Source: Mycolicibacterium litorale (lineage in GTDB: Bacteria; Actinomycetota; Actinomycetes; Mycobacteriales; Mycobacteriaceae). Taken from it: 64,000 nt of DNA. This document shows positions 12,109-20,200 of the stretch, in pieces. How positions within the stretch are numbered: the stretch's first letter is position 1; the number at the start of each line of letters is the position of its first letter. The stretch covers positions 1,116,001 through 1,180,000 of the forward strand of contig NZ_AP023287.1 of NCBI RefSeq assembly GCF_014218295.1. The letters run 5' to 3'. The notes beneath the pieces were generated by a model. That model saw only the letters and a list, made by a program, of their open reading frames with translations, had not been told where the DNA came from and did no database searches. A program made the translations under genes and the position numbers.

Positions 12109-12923
12109 GGATGGACCTCCAACGTGCAGCATTTGACGGAGCCGCCGCCCTTGAGGAGTTCGGACAGCTCCACGCCGACGGGATCGAATCCCGCCGCGCG
12201 CAGTTGAGCCGCGAATCCCGTTGCGGCAGCGGGGAGCACCACGTGGTAGCCGTCGGAGACCGCGTTGAGGGCGAGAACCTGCGCATCGGCGGCGGCGACC
12301 TCGATCGCATCGGGGAACAGGGTGCGCAGGCGGTCGCGCGACGGCGTATCGAAGGCCGGGGGATGGTAGGCCACGGTCTGGTCGTCGAGCACCGCGAGTG
12401 CTGTGTCGAGATGGTAGAAACGCGGATCGACCAGTCGGAGGCTGACGACCGGCATGCCGACCGCGGCCGCGATCTCGGCGTGTGCGCGGACGTCGGTGCG
12501 GAAACCATGCCCCGCCAACAGGACTCGCCCGGCCACGAGCAGGTCGCCCTGCCCTTCGTTGACGTGGTCGGTGCGCACCGCGGTGTAGCCGTGCCTGACC
12601 ATCCACTCCGCGTACGCGTCGGACTCGGCCGCGCGTTGTGAATAGGCGAACCGGGCCACCACCGCCCGTCCGTTGACCAGCACGCCCCCGTTGGCGGCGT
12701 AGACCATGTCCGGTAGTCCGGCGACCGGTTCCTCCAGTTCGACGGTGTGTCCGAGTTCCTTGTAAATGCGGCGCAACGTGTCCCACTGGTCGAGTGCGCG
12801 GTGGGTGTCGACCGGCACCGCCGGATCCATCCACGGATTGATCGCGTATTCGACGGCGAAGAATGTCGGCGGGGTCATGACGTAGTGGCGGATGGTCGGT
12901 GTGCGCCTGGCCTGAAGCGGCAT
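12105..12923 (-). CDS. Dimethylargininase / amidinotransferase-family protein (Rv2323c-like)
   Basis: A 272-residue guanidino-modifying enzyme of the DDAH/arginine deiminase fold. Motifs are MTPPTFFAVEYAINPWMD at the N-terminus, MVYAANGG, the catalytic His in RFYHLDTAL, and the nucleophilic Cys in KGGGSVKCCTLE near the C-terminus. It would hydrolyse (methyl)arginine to citrulline or (from arginine) act as an ornithine-forming feeder. It is coupled to rocD, which supports a role in arginine-to-glutamate catabolism. An ATG at 12950 (9 codons longer) is an alternative start. The true substrate is undetermined. Confidence 0.82.
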
Positions 12924-12983
12924 ACGCCGACGATATGAGCGCGCCGTCATGCAATCAATCGCCGAACCTTGCGCGGTATGCTG

Positions 12984-13025
12984 CGATTTATTGTGTGATA
13001 GAGAATCTGACGACGATTTGTTGTG
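12984..13025. promoter_or_regulatory. Direct repeats, candidate Lrp/AsnC operator
   Basis: CGATTTATTGTG (12984-12995) and CGATTTGTTGTG (13014-13025) differ by one base and are spaced 30 bp start to start, about three helical turns. They sit in a locally AT-rich strip between the ddaH/rocD operon and its divergent Lrp-type regulator, the expected place for autoregulated divergent control. Confidence 0.5.
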
Positions 13026-13035
13026 CAGGAGGATC

Positions 13036-13482
13036 ATGGACCGGCTGGACGACACCGACGAGCGCATCCTCGCCGAACTGGCCGACCATGCGCGCGCCAC
13101 GTTCGCCGAGATCGGACAGCGGGTGAACCTGTCGGCGCCGGCGGTCAAGCGGCGGGTGGACCGCATGCTCGACGACGGCGTCATCCGCGGCTTCACCACC
13201 GTGGTCGACCGCAACGCCGTCGGCTGGAACACCGAGGCCTACGTACAGGTGTTCTGCCACGGCACCATTGCGCCGGAACGGCTTCGGGCGGCCTGGGTGG
13301 ACATCCCCGAGGTGGTCAGCGCGGCGACGGTGACAGGAACGGCCGACGCGATCCTGCACGTGCTGGCCCGCGACATGCGCCACCTGGAAGAAGCGTTGGA
13401 ACGCATTCGTTCCAGTGCCGACATCGAGCGCAGCGAGAGCATCGTGGTGCTGTCCAATCTCATCGAGCGGGCGCGCCCCTGA
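13036..13482 (+). CDS. Lrp/AsnC family transcriptional regulator (Rv2324-like)
   Basis: A 148-residue regulator. The N-terminal winged helix (DDTDERILAELADHARATFAEIGQRVNLSAPAVKRRV) is followed by a RAM ligand-binding domain (about residues 65-140). The start was set by the AGGAGG at 13027-13032, 4 nt before the ATG at 13036; longer upstream frames lack such a site. It is divergent from ddaH-rocD, so it is likely to respond to arginine, ornithine or a related amino acid and regulate that operon. Confidence 0.9.
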   Translation: MDRLDDTDERILAELADHARATFAEIGQRVNLSAPAVKRRVDRMLDDGVIRGFTTVVDRNAVGWNTEAYVQVFCHGTIAPERLRAAWVDIPEVVSAATVTGTADAILHVLARDMRHLEEALERIRSSADIERSESIVVLSNLIERARP

Positions 13483-13540
13483 GTTGCCTGAATCACAGGG
13501 TGGCGTACCGATCGGGCGATCCATCGTGTACAACCACCTC

Positions 13541-14716
13541 GTGAGCACTTCAGGTGGCATCGTCATCGTCGGCGGCGGCCTTGCGGCCGCCCGCACCGCC
13601 GAGCAGCTGCGGCGTTCCAACTACCCGGGCCCGGTCACGATCGTCAGCGACGAGGACCACCTGCCCTACGATCGGCCGCCGCTGTCCAAGGAAGTGCTGC
13701 GCAGCGAAACCGACGACGTGACGCTCAAGCCCGCGGAGTTCTACCAGGAGAACGACATCACCGTGCTGCTCGGCACGGGCGCGGCCACCCTGGACACCGC
13801 CGCGCGGAAGCTCACGCTGACCGACGGCCGCGAGCTGGGCTACGACGAGCTCGTCATCGCGACCGGCCTGGTGCCCAAGCGGATTCCCTCGTTCCCCGAT
13901 CTCGCCGGCATCCACGTCCTGCGGTCCATCACCGAGAGCCTCAAGCTGCGTGAGGAGGCCGGATCGGCGCGGCGGGCCGTGGTGATCGGCGCCGGGTTCA
14001 TCGGGTGTGAGGTCGCCGCGAGCTTGCGCAAACTCGGTGTGGACGTGGTGCTGGTCGAACCGCAGCCCGCACCGCTGGCTTCGGTGCTCGGCCGCCAGAT
14101 CGGCGACCTGGTGGCGCGTCTGCACCGCGCCGAAGGCGTCGACGTGCGGTGTGGTGTCGGCGTCGCCGAGGTCCGCGGGGAGGGCAGAGTGCAGGCGGTC
14201 GTGCTGTCCGACGGCACCGAGGTCGAGGCCGACATCGTGGTGGTCGGCATCGGCTCACGCCCGGCCACCGACTGGCTGGAGGGCAGCGGGATCGCGCTCG
14301 ACAACGGTGTGGTGTGCGACGCCGAGGGACGCTCGAGCGCACCACACGTCTGGGCCATCGGCGACGTGGCGTCGTGGCTCGACACGGTCGGAAACCAAGT
14401 GCGCGTGGAGCACTGGAGCAACGTCGCCGACCAGGCGCGGGTGCTGGTGCCCGCGCTGCTCGGCCAGGAGGTGCCCGGCGTCGTCTCGGTGCCGTACTTC
14501 TGGAGCGACCAGTACGACGTCAAGATCCAGTGCCTGGGCGAGCCGGAGGCCGACGACACCGTGCACATCGTGGAGGACGACGGCCGCAAGTTCCTGGCCT
14601 ACTACGAACGCGACGGCGTGGTGGCCGGTGTGGTGGGCGGCGGCATGCCCGGCAAGGTCATGAAGACCCGCAACAAGATCGCCAACGGCGCACCGATCGC
14701 CGACGTGCTGGGCTGA
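13541..14716 (+). CDS. FAD-dependent ferredoxin-reductase-type oxidoreductase (Rv0688-like)
   Basis: A 391-residue two-dinucleotide-fold flavoprotein. The FAD site IVGGGLAAARTAEQL is at the N-terminus, the NAD(P)H site VIGAGFIGCEVAAS around residue 150, and the second FAD motif WAIGDVASW follows; the C-terminal dimer/reductase domain (YFWSDQYDVKIQCLG) is typical of rubredoxin/ferredoxin reductases serving P450 or Rieske systems. The start is a GTG at 13541. In M. tuberculosis the homologue directly follows the mycofactocin-type SDR; here the arginine module lies between them. A diffusible electron acceptor is not encoded next to it. Confidence 0.88.
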   Translation: MSTSGGIVIVGGGLAAARTAEQLRRSNYPGPVTIVSDEDHLPYDRPPLSKEVLRSETDDVTLKPAEFYQENDITVLLGTGAATLDTAARKLTLTDGRELGYDELVIATGLVPKRIPSFPDLAGIHVLRSITESLKLREEAGSARRAVVIGAGFIGCEVAASLRKLGVDVVLVEPQPAPLASVLGRQIGDLVARLHRAEGVDVRCGVGVAEVRGEGRVQAVVLSDGTEVEADIVVVGIGSRPATDWLEGSGIALDNGVVCDAEGRSSAPHVWAIGDVASWLDTVGNQVRVEHWSNVADQARVLVPALLGQEVPGVVSVPYFWSDQYDVKIQCLGEPEADDTVHIVEDDGRKFLAYYERDGVVAGVVGGGMPGKVMKTRNKIANGAPIADVLG

Positions 14717-14726
14717 CTTTCGCGGG

Positions 14727-15998
14727 TCAGAACTGGCCGAGGTAGAAGCGGCCGCCCTGATCGTCGAGGCATTCGGCCGTCACGCCGTAGGGCTGACGCG
14801 TCGGCGCCTGCAGCACCGTTCCGCCCGCCTCCCGCACCCGCCGCACCGCCTCGTCGATGTCGGCGACGGTCCACTGCGGCACGGCCACCGACTGCGCGCT
14901 GCCCCCGGCGACGCCCGCCATGGGGTGCGTACCTTCGATCTGCCACCCGTCCTCGACCCGGCCCCGCTCGAACGTCCAGCCCAGTACCCGACCGTAGAAC
15001 TCCCGGAACACCGCGGAGTCGACCACCTCGTAGGTGAGGTAGGCCAGTTCACCGGGTCCGGTGCCGTTGAGCGCGGGCCGCGACGTCGGCCGCGACGGGG
15101 TGAACACCGCGAACGGGTTGCCCAGCGGGTCGGTGGCGTCGAGCGTCGTCCCGAAGGGGTGTTCGGTTGTGGCGCCGACGGTTCCGCCCGCGGCGGTGAT
15201 CGACTGCCGCGCGGCGTCGAGATCGTCGACGGCGTAGCAGCAGAACAGCGTGGCGGGCCCGTCGCCGGCGAAGACCCCGGTGGGCAGGTCGGTGCTGGTG
15301 ACCTGGCGGATGTCGCCGTCGTAGGTCCAGCCCAGGACGCGCCCGTAGAACGCGGCGGCCCGTTCGGCGTCGGCCGTCCACAGCGACACGTAACCCACGT
15401 CGCCGTGCCGGATCAGCGGCGCTGCGCCGGTGACCGGACCCGACAGCATCCAGCGGTGTCCGAACGGGTCGACGATCACCGCGGTGCGATCGCCGTGACT
15501 CTCGTAGGGTTCGCGCTGCACCCGTGCACCGTGGTCGCGCGCTCGCCGCAACGCCGTGTCGGTGTCGTTCACCGCCAGCATCAGGCTCACCGAGACGTGT
15601 TCGGGCGCAGGCGCTTTGAGGCCGAGCTCAGGGTACTCGTCGGCGAGGTAGAGCACACCGCCCCCCAGCGTCAGCTCCGCGTGCCCGATGCGGCCGTCGT
15701 CCATCACGATCGGCGCGCCCCGCAGTGCCGCCCCGAGGGCGTCGGTGTACCAGTCGATGGCCGCGCGGGCGTCGCTGACGGCCAGATACGGCAGGGCCGC
15801 CGGCCTGGGAACCGCCGGAACCGCCGCCACCGCGGCGAGCGCGGTATCGGTGCCACTCATGTCCACTCCTTCTGTGCGATGGGGCAATCTGAGCGCCGAC
15901 TCCAGCCGCGCGCGCAGCCGCGCCGCGAACGCCGGGTCGGGCTGAACCCGAAACTCGTCACCGTGCAGGACCCACAGCGGGTCCCTGTCGTCGTTCAC
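14727..15998 (-). CDS. Triple VOC/glyoxalase-domain protein coupled to a sigma factor
   Basis: A 423-residue protein with three vicinal-oxygen-chelate (glyoxalase/bleomycin-resistance) modules, about residues 60-180, 190-300 and 310-420; repeats are visible as WYTDAL, FYGRVLGWTYDGD and FYGRVLGWTFERG. The GTG at 15998 overlaps the sigma factor stop (GTGA) and has GGAAGGAGG before it. An internal ATG at 15860 also has an excellent AAGGAG site, so a shorter 377-residue form starting MSGTDTALA is equally likely. The N-terminal 46-residue extension, partly charged, may contact the sigma factor. Role unknown; detoxification or a sigma-linked sensor is possible. Confidence 0.8.
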   Translation of the reverse strand: MNDDRDPLWVLHGDEFRVQPDPAFAARLRARLESALRLPHRTEGVDMSGTDTALAAVAAVPAVPRPAALPYLAVSDARAAIDWYTDALGAALRGAPIVMDDGRIGHAELTLGGGVLYLADEYPELGLKAPAPEHVSVSLMLAVNDTDTALRRARDHGARVQREPYESHGDRTAVIVDPFGHRWMLSGPVTGAAPLIRHGDVGYVSLWTADAERAAAFYGRVLGWTYDGDIRQVTSTDLPTGVFAGDGPATLFCCYAVDDLDAARQSITAAGGTVGATTEHPFGTTLDATDPLGNPFAVFTPSRPTSRPALNGTGPGELAYLTYEVVDSAVFREFYGRVLGWTFERGRVEDGWQIEGTHPMAGVAGGSAQSVAVPQWTVADIDEAVRRVREAGGTVLQAPTRQPYGVTAECLDDQGGRFYLGQF

Positions 15999-16513
15999 GG
16001 CGCGCCTCCTTCCGGGTAGTGCGAGCGGAATGCGCGACGGGCCCGCACCAGCAGCGCTTCGGTGGCATGCACCGTGCGGCCGATCAGCTCCGCGCACTCG
16101 GGGACCGGGAGGCCGTCGAGATAGCGCAGGGACAGCACGGTCCGGTGGTGTTCGGGGAGCTGGGCCAGCACGCTTTCGGCCACGATGCGGTCGAGTTCGG
16201 CGTCCCAACTGTCGACGGGGTCACCCGGTTCGGGCACCTCGGCGACCGGCACGGCGCGCCGGTCGTGCCCGCGGCGGTAGTGGTCGGCCAGCTTGTGGCG
16301 GGCAATTCCGATCAGCCACGGCACGCTGATCGGCGCCGACCTGTCCCGCCTGGCGGCGTCCATCGCCGCCAGGAAGGTCTCCGACGTCAGGTCCTCGGCG
16401 GTTCCGCGGTCCGGACAGCGCCTGACGAAGTAGCCGTACACCGTCGGCAGGGCGTCGTCGTAGAGCGCCAACAGGGTCCGCGGAGCCTCCTCGCCGTCCG
16501 TTTCGCCGCTCAC
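15995..16513 (-). CDS. ECF-type RNA polymerase sigma factor
   Basis: A 172-residue sigma-70 family protein with region 2 (ALYDDALPTVYGYFVRRCPDRGTAEDLTSETFLAAM) and region 4 (LPEHHRTVLSLRYLDGLPVPECAELIGRTVHATEALLVRARRAF) and no region 1 or 3, as in ECF sigma factors. GTG start at 16513. Its stop overlaps the VOC gene start (GTGA), so the two are coupled. No classical anti-sigma gene is adjacent; the VOC protein is the only candidate partner. It lies downstream of mftR on the same strand, separated by a long hairpin. Confidence 0.88.
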   Translation of the reverse strand: MSGETDGEEAPRTLLALYDDALPTVYGYFVRRCPDRGTAEDLTSETFLAAMDAARRDRSAPISVPWLIGIARHKLADHYRRGHDRRAVPVAEVPEPGDPVDSWDAELDRIVAESVLAQLPEHHRTVLSLRYLDGLPVPECAELIGRTVHATEALLVRARRAFRSHYPEGGAP

Positions 16514-16561
16514 ACCTTCATCGTCGCCGTCGCGGCCCGAACTCCGACGCCCTTCGGCGAG

Positions 16562-16614
16562 GCGATTTCGGTGTATTTCGTCGCGCCCAGCGCGACCAAC
16601 GACACCGAAATCGC
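16562..16614. repeat. 25-bp inverted repeat (long hairpin) between mftR and the sigma factor gene
   Basis: The left arm (16562-16586) and right arm (16590-16614) are near-perfect reverse complements around the loop CCA: 13 matching bases (GCGATTTCGGTGT outward), a 5-base imperfect middle, then 7 matches (GTCGCGC inward). The right arm ends on the first base of the mftR stop codon. It could act as a factor-independent stop or as an intergenic palindromic repeat. Only one copy was noticed in the window. Confidence 0.8.
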
Positions 16615-17213
16615 TAGTGCAGGGCGCCCAGCCCGTCGCGGACCGTGTCGAACGCGTCGCCGAGCAGTTGCGCCAGCGATGCCGCGTCGTCGGCGAGCCA
16701 CCGCTCGTAGGCCGACAGCGCCACCCCGAGCATCGTCCACGCCACCGTCTGTGGCACCAGCTCCTGGGCCTGCACACCGAGCCGGCGGGCGACGAACTCG
16801 GCGACCACGGCCCGCCATCCGGCGTACATCGTCATCGAATACGCCTGCAGCGCATCGGTTTGCAGAATGACCCGCATACGCTGGCGGTGTCTGGCCGTCT
16901 CGGCGGCGTCGTATTCGTTGAACGCCAGCAGCGCGGTGCGCAGGGCCTCGTCGATCGGGACAGCAGGGTCGAGTCCGTCGAACAGCGCGCGCATGTGGTC
17001 GAGGTGGGCGTCGAAATCGCCCCACGGGATGGCGTTCTTCGAGGAGTAGTAGCGGAACAGGGTGCGCCGGGCGATGCCCGCGGCGGCGGCCACGTCGTCG
17101 ACGCTGACGTCGTCGAACCCGCGGGCGGCGAACAGTTCGAGCGCGACGTCGGTGATCTGGTCCTGGGTGGTGGAGCGCCGCCGGCCGACGCGAGGTGCGG
17201 TTTCCCGTCGCAC
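16614..17213 (-). CDS. mftR: TetR regulator of the mycofactocin cluster
   Basis: A 199-residue TetR protein: helix-turn-helix around residues 20-65 ([35 protein letters not shown]) and a ligand domain. The motif [11 protein letters not shown] and the divergent position next to mftA identify it as MftR. MftR is known to repress mft genes, with long-chain acyl-CoA as effector in M. smegmatis. The GTG at 17213 was chosen because of the GGAAGGGGGG site and the family length; a GTG at 17237 is an alternative. The predicted operator lies in the gap to mftA. Confidence 0.92.
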   Translation of the reverse strand: MRRETAPRVGRRRSTTQDQITDVALELFAARGFDDVSVDDVAAAAGIARRTLFRYYSSKNAIPWGDFDAHLDHMRALFDGLDPAVPIDEALRTALLAFNEYDAAETARHRQRMRVILQTDALQAYSMTMYAGWRAVVAEFVARRLGVQAQELVPQTVAWTMLGVALSAYERWLADDAASLAQLLGDAFDTVRDGLGALH

Positions 17214-17249
17214 GGCACCCCCCTTCCGTTCTGGCACTCGATGCCATAT

Positions 17250-17266
17250 CCTAGGCGACCTAGGTC
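17250..17266. promoter_or_regulatory. Candidate MftR operator
   Basis: Two CCTAGG palindromes (17250-17255 and 17259-17264) are separated by three bases, and the second is the core of the perfect 10-bp palindrome GACCTAGGTC (17257-17266). The site lies in the mftR-mftA divergent promoter region, about 40 bp before the mftA start. Confidence 0.6.
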
Positions 17267-17305
17267 ACACTCCAGTGCGACCCTACTCGACGAAAGGCAG
17301 TGCTC

Positions 17306-17401
17306 ATGGAGCCCAATCAGCAGGTTGACGCCGACACCGAACTGGTCACCGAGACGCTGGTCGAAGAGGTCTCGATCGACGGGATGTGCGGGGTCTACTG
17401 A
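17306..17401 (+). CDS. mftA: Mycofactocin precursor peptide
   Basis: A 31-residue acidic ribosomal peptide starting [12 protein letters not shown] and ending with the invariant IDGMCGVY. The C-terminal Val-Tyr is the core that becomes mycofactocin: MftC oxidatively decarboxylates and cross-links it, and MftE then cuts it free (known pathway). It has an AAAGG ribosome-binding site, starts at the ATG at 17306, and its stop is 2 nt before mftB. The small size makes it easily missed by gene callers. All residues expected of the core motif are present. Confidence 0.97.
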   Translation: MEPNQQVDADTELVTETLVEEVSIDGMCGVY

Positions 17402-17403
17402 CC

Positions 17404-17697
17404 GTGACGGCGCCTGTTGCGTTCGACCCCGATCTGCGGTGGCGGCTGCACCATCAGGTGGCGGTGCGACCGGAACCGTTCGGGGCGCTGCTCTACCACT
17501 TCGGAACCCGCAAGCTGTCGTTCCTGAAGAACCGCACGATCGTCGACGTGGTGAAGTCACTCGGTGACCACTGCGACGCCCGCTCCGCCTGTCGCGCAGC
17601 GGGTATCGACGATGCGCAACAGGCGCCCTACCTGCACGCCCTCGGTGTGCTCGTCCAATCCAACATGCTCGTCTGCGAGGAGAAGCCCGCATCATGA
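17404..17697 (+). CDS. mftB: Mycofactocin precursor chaperone (RRE-type)
   Basis: A 97-residue protein of the PqqD-like RiPP-recognition class; MftB binds the MftA leader and presents it to MftC. Motifs HHQVAVRPEPFGALLYHFGTRKLSFLKN and a C-terminal winged-helix-like helix set are typical. The GTG at 17404 lies 2 nt after mftA, and the stop overlaps the mftC start (ATGA), so mftA-mftB-mftC are tightly coupled. Confidence 0.95.
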   Translation: MTAPVAFDPDLRWRLHHQVAVRPEPFGALLYHFGTRKLSFLKNRTIVDVVKSLGDHCDARSACRAAGIDDAQQAPYLHALGVLVQSNMLVCEEKPAS

Positions 17698-18881
17698 CCT
17701 CTGTTGTTCCGGCGCCCGTGCCGCGCCTGGTCGAGCAGTTCGAGCATGGCCTCGACGCACCGATCTGCCTCACCTGGGAACTCACCTACGCGTGCAACCT
17801 GGCGTGCGTGCACTGCCTGTCCTCGTCGGGCAAACGCGACCCGCGCGAACTGTCGACCCAGCAGTGCAAGGACATCATCGACGAGCTCGAGCGCATGCAG
17901 GTGTTCTACGTCAACATCGGCGGCGGGGAACCCACTGTGCGGCCCGACTTCTGGGAGCTGGTCGACTACGCGACCGCCCACCACGTCGGCGTTAAGTTCT
18001 CGACCAACGGTGTGCGCATCACCCCCGAGGTCGCCGCCAAACTCGCCGCCAGCGACTACGTCGACGTGCAGATCTCGCTCGACGGCGCGACCGCGGAGAT
18101 CAACGATGCGGTCCGCGGCCCCGGCTCGTTCGCGATGGCCGAGCGCGCGCTGGAGAACCTCGCTGCCGCCGGGTTCAAGGACGCCAAGATCTCCGTGGTG
18201 GTCACCCGCCACAACGTCGGTCAACTCGACGACTTCGCCGCGCTGGCAAGCCGCTACGGTGCGACGCTGCGGATCACCCGGCTGCGCCCCTCCGGCCGCG
18301 GCGCCGACGTGTGGGACGATCTGCACCCCACCGCCGAGCAGCAGGTGCAGCTGTACAACTGGCTGGTCGCCAAGGGCGAGCGGGTGCTCACCGGCGATTC
18401 GTTCTTCCACCTCTCGGGGCTGGGGGAACCGGGTGCGCTGGCCGGGCTGAACCTGTGCGGCGCCGGGCGCGTGGTATGCCTCATCGACCCGGTGGGCGAC
18501 GTCTACGCCTGCCCGTTCGCCATCCACGACACGTTCCTCGCCGGGAACATCCTGTCGGACAATGGGTTCCAGAATGTCTGGCAGAACTCCCGGCTGTTCC
18601 GCGAGCTGCGCGAACCGCAGTCGGCCGGGGCCTGCAGCGGCTGCGGGCACTACGACGCCTGCCGCGGCGGATGCATGGCCGCCAAGTTCTTCACCGGCCT
18701 GCCGCTCGACGGGCCGGATCCGGAGTGCGTACAGGGTTACGGTGCGCCGGCCCTCGAACTCGACCGGGTCAAGCCCAAGCCCAGCGGCGACCACTCCCGC
18801 GGGACCAAGCTCACGGGCCCGATCCCGCTCAAACTGTTGACCAAGCCGCCCGCTCGGCCCTGTAACGAAAGTCCGGTGTAG
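17694..18881 (+). CDS. mftC: Radical SAM/SPASM mycofactocin maturase
   Basis: A 395-residue radical SAM enzyme. The canonical CNLACVHC (Cx3Cx2C) cluster-binding motif lies near residue 34, GGGEPT follows, and a C-terminal SPASM domain has Cys clusters (CGAGRVVCLIDPVGDVYACPF; CSGCGHYDACRGGC) for auxiliary [4Fe-4S] centres. MftC performs two SAM-dependent steps on MftA, decarboxylating the C-terminal Tyr and forming the C-C bond to Val. It overlaps mftB by 4 nt and lies 2 nt before mftD. Confidence 0.97.
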   Translation: MTSVVPAPVPRLVEQFEHGLDAPICLTWELTYACNLACVHCLSSSGKRDPRELSTQQCKDIIDELERMQVFYVNIGGGEPTVRPDFWELVDYATAHHVGVKFSTNGVRITPEVAAKLAASDYVDVQISLDGATAEINDAVRGPGSFAMAERALENLAAAGFKDAKISVVVTRHNVGQLDDFAALASRYGATLRITRLRPSGRGADVWDDLHPTAEQQVQLYNWLVAKGERVLTGDSFFHLSGLGEPGALAGLNLCGAGRVVCLIDPVGDVYACPFAIHDTFLAGNILSDNGFQNVWQNSRLFRELREPQSAGACSGCGHYDACRGGCMAAKFFTGLPLDGPDPECVQGYGAPALELDRVKPKPSGDHSRGTKLTGPIPLKLLTKPPARPCNESPV

Positions 18882-18883
18882 AC

Positions 18884-20077
18884 GTGGCCCGCGATACGTG
18901 GTTCGAAACCGTCGCCATCGCCCAGCAGCGGGCGAAGAAACGCCTGCCCAAGTCGGTGTACTCCTCGCTGATCTCCGCCAGTGAGAAGGGTGTGACGGTC
19001 TCCGACAACGTGGAGTCCTTCGCCGAACTCGGCTTCGCCCCGCATGTCGTGGGTGCCGCGCAGAAGCGGGACCTCGCGACAACCGTGATGGGACAAGAGA
19101 TCTCGATGCCGGTCATGATCTCGCCGACCGGTGTGCAGGCCGTCGACCCGGACGGGGAGGTCGCGGTCGCCCGCGCGGCCGCCGCCCGCGGAACGGCGAT
19201 GGGGCTGTCCTCGTTCGCCAGCAAGCCGATCGAAGAGGTGATCGCCGCCAACCCCAAACTGTTCTTCCAGATCTACTGGCTGGGCGGCCGAGAGGCGATC
19301 CTCGAGCGGGCGCAGCGCGCCAAGGAAGCCGGTGCGGTCGGCCTCATCGCCACCACCGACTGGAGTTTCTCGCACGGTCGCGACTGGGGCAGCCCGAAGA
19401 TCCCCGAGCAGATGAACCTCAAGACGATGGTGAAGATGTCGCCCGAGGTGCTGACGAAGCCGCGCTGGCTGTGGAGTTTCGGCAAGACGATGAGCCCGCC
19501 TGATCTGCGCGTACCGAACCAGGCCCGCCGCGGTGAGCCCGGCCCGCCGTTCTTCCAGGCCTACGGCGAATGGATGGGGACTCCGCCGCCGACCTGGGAG
19601 GACATCGCGTGGTTGCGCGAGCAGTGGGACGGACCCTTCATGCTCAAGGGCATCGTGCGGGTGGACGACGCCAAACGCGCTGTCGATGCCGGGGTTTCGG
19701 CCATCTCGGTGTCCAACCACGGTGGTAACAACCTCGACGGCACGCCGGCGGCCATCCGCTGCCTGCCCGCCATCGCCGATGCGGTCGGTGACCAGGTCGA
19801 GGTGCTCCTCGACGGCGGTATACGCCGCGGCAGCGACGTCGTCAAGGCGCTGGCCCTGGGTGCTCGCGCGGTCATGATCGGCCGGGCCTATCTGTGGGGG
19901 CTCGCCGCCAACGGGCAGGCCGGTGTCGAGAACGTCCTCGACATCCTGCGCGGCGGGATCGACTCGGCCCTGATGGGGCTCGGCCGCGCCTCGATCCACG
20001 ATCTGGTGCCCGACGACATCCTGGTGCCGCCGGGGTTCACCCGTACCCTCGGTATGCCCGCAGGTGGCCAAGGCTGA
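18884..20077 (+). CDS. mftD: FMN-dependent mycofactocin dehydrogenase (LldD-like)
   Basis: A 397-residue member of the alpha-hydroxyacid oxidase fold. The FMN and catalytic signature SNHGGNNLDGTPA lies near residue 280, with LLDGGIRRGSDVVKALALGA following. MftD oxidatively deaminates the released AHDP intermediate to premycofactocin, whose alpha-keto amide is the redox-active part (established chemistry). GTG start 2 nt after mftC. The 123-nt gap to mftE is the only sizeable gap in the cluster. Confidence 0.95.
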   Translation: MARDTWFETVAIAQQRAKKRLPKSVYSSLISASEKGVTVSDNVESFAELGFAPHVVGAAQKRDLATTVMGQEISMPVMISPTGVQAVDPDGEVAVARAAAARGTAMGLSSFASKPIEEVIAANPKLFFQIYWLGGREAILERAQRAKEAGAVGLIATTDWSFSHGRDWGSPKIPEQMNLKTMVKMSPEVLTKPRWLWSFGKTMSPPDLRVPNQARRGEPGPPFFQAYGEWMGTPPPTWEDIAWLREQWDGPFMLKGIVRVDDAKRAVDAGVSAISVSNHGGNNLDGTPAAIRCLPAIADAVGDQVEVLLDGGIRRGSDVVKALALGARAVMIGRAYLWGLAANGQAGVENVLDILRGGIDSALMGLGRASIHDLVPDDILVPPGFTRTLGMPAGGQG

Positions 20078-20089
20078 TCGCCGCAGCCT

Positions 20090-20108
20090 CCCCCTGTGAC
20101 GCAGGGGG
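20090..20108 (+). promoter_or_regulatory. Hairpin in the mftD-mftE gap
   Basis: CCCCCTG (20090-20096), loop TGACG, CAGGGGG (20102-20108): a perfect 7-bp GC-rich stem without T-tract, 12 nt after the mftD stop. It may protect the upstream mRNA or reduce read-through so that mftE-G are made at a lower level than mftA-D. Confidence 0.6.
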
Positions 20109-20200
20109 CAGGCGGTGCTGGCGGGATGGCGGACGGCGCGGGCGAGGGTTCCCTTGGGAAAATCAAAGGAGCGCATGCGCGAACAAGCGGCGCACGCCAG

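Noticed and set aside
12109..12954. Long in-frame extension of rocD to 691 residues
   Set aside because: The extension is the ddaH-like gene read in another frame; the ATG at 12108 with the ATGA overlap is the sensible start.
20149..20160. TTCCCTTGGGAA before mftE as an operator
   Set aside because: Not a true palindrome at the centre and no second copy near another mft promoter; left as chance.
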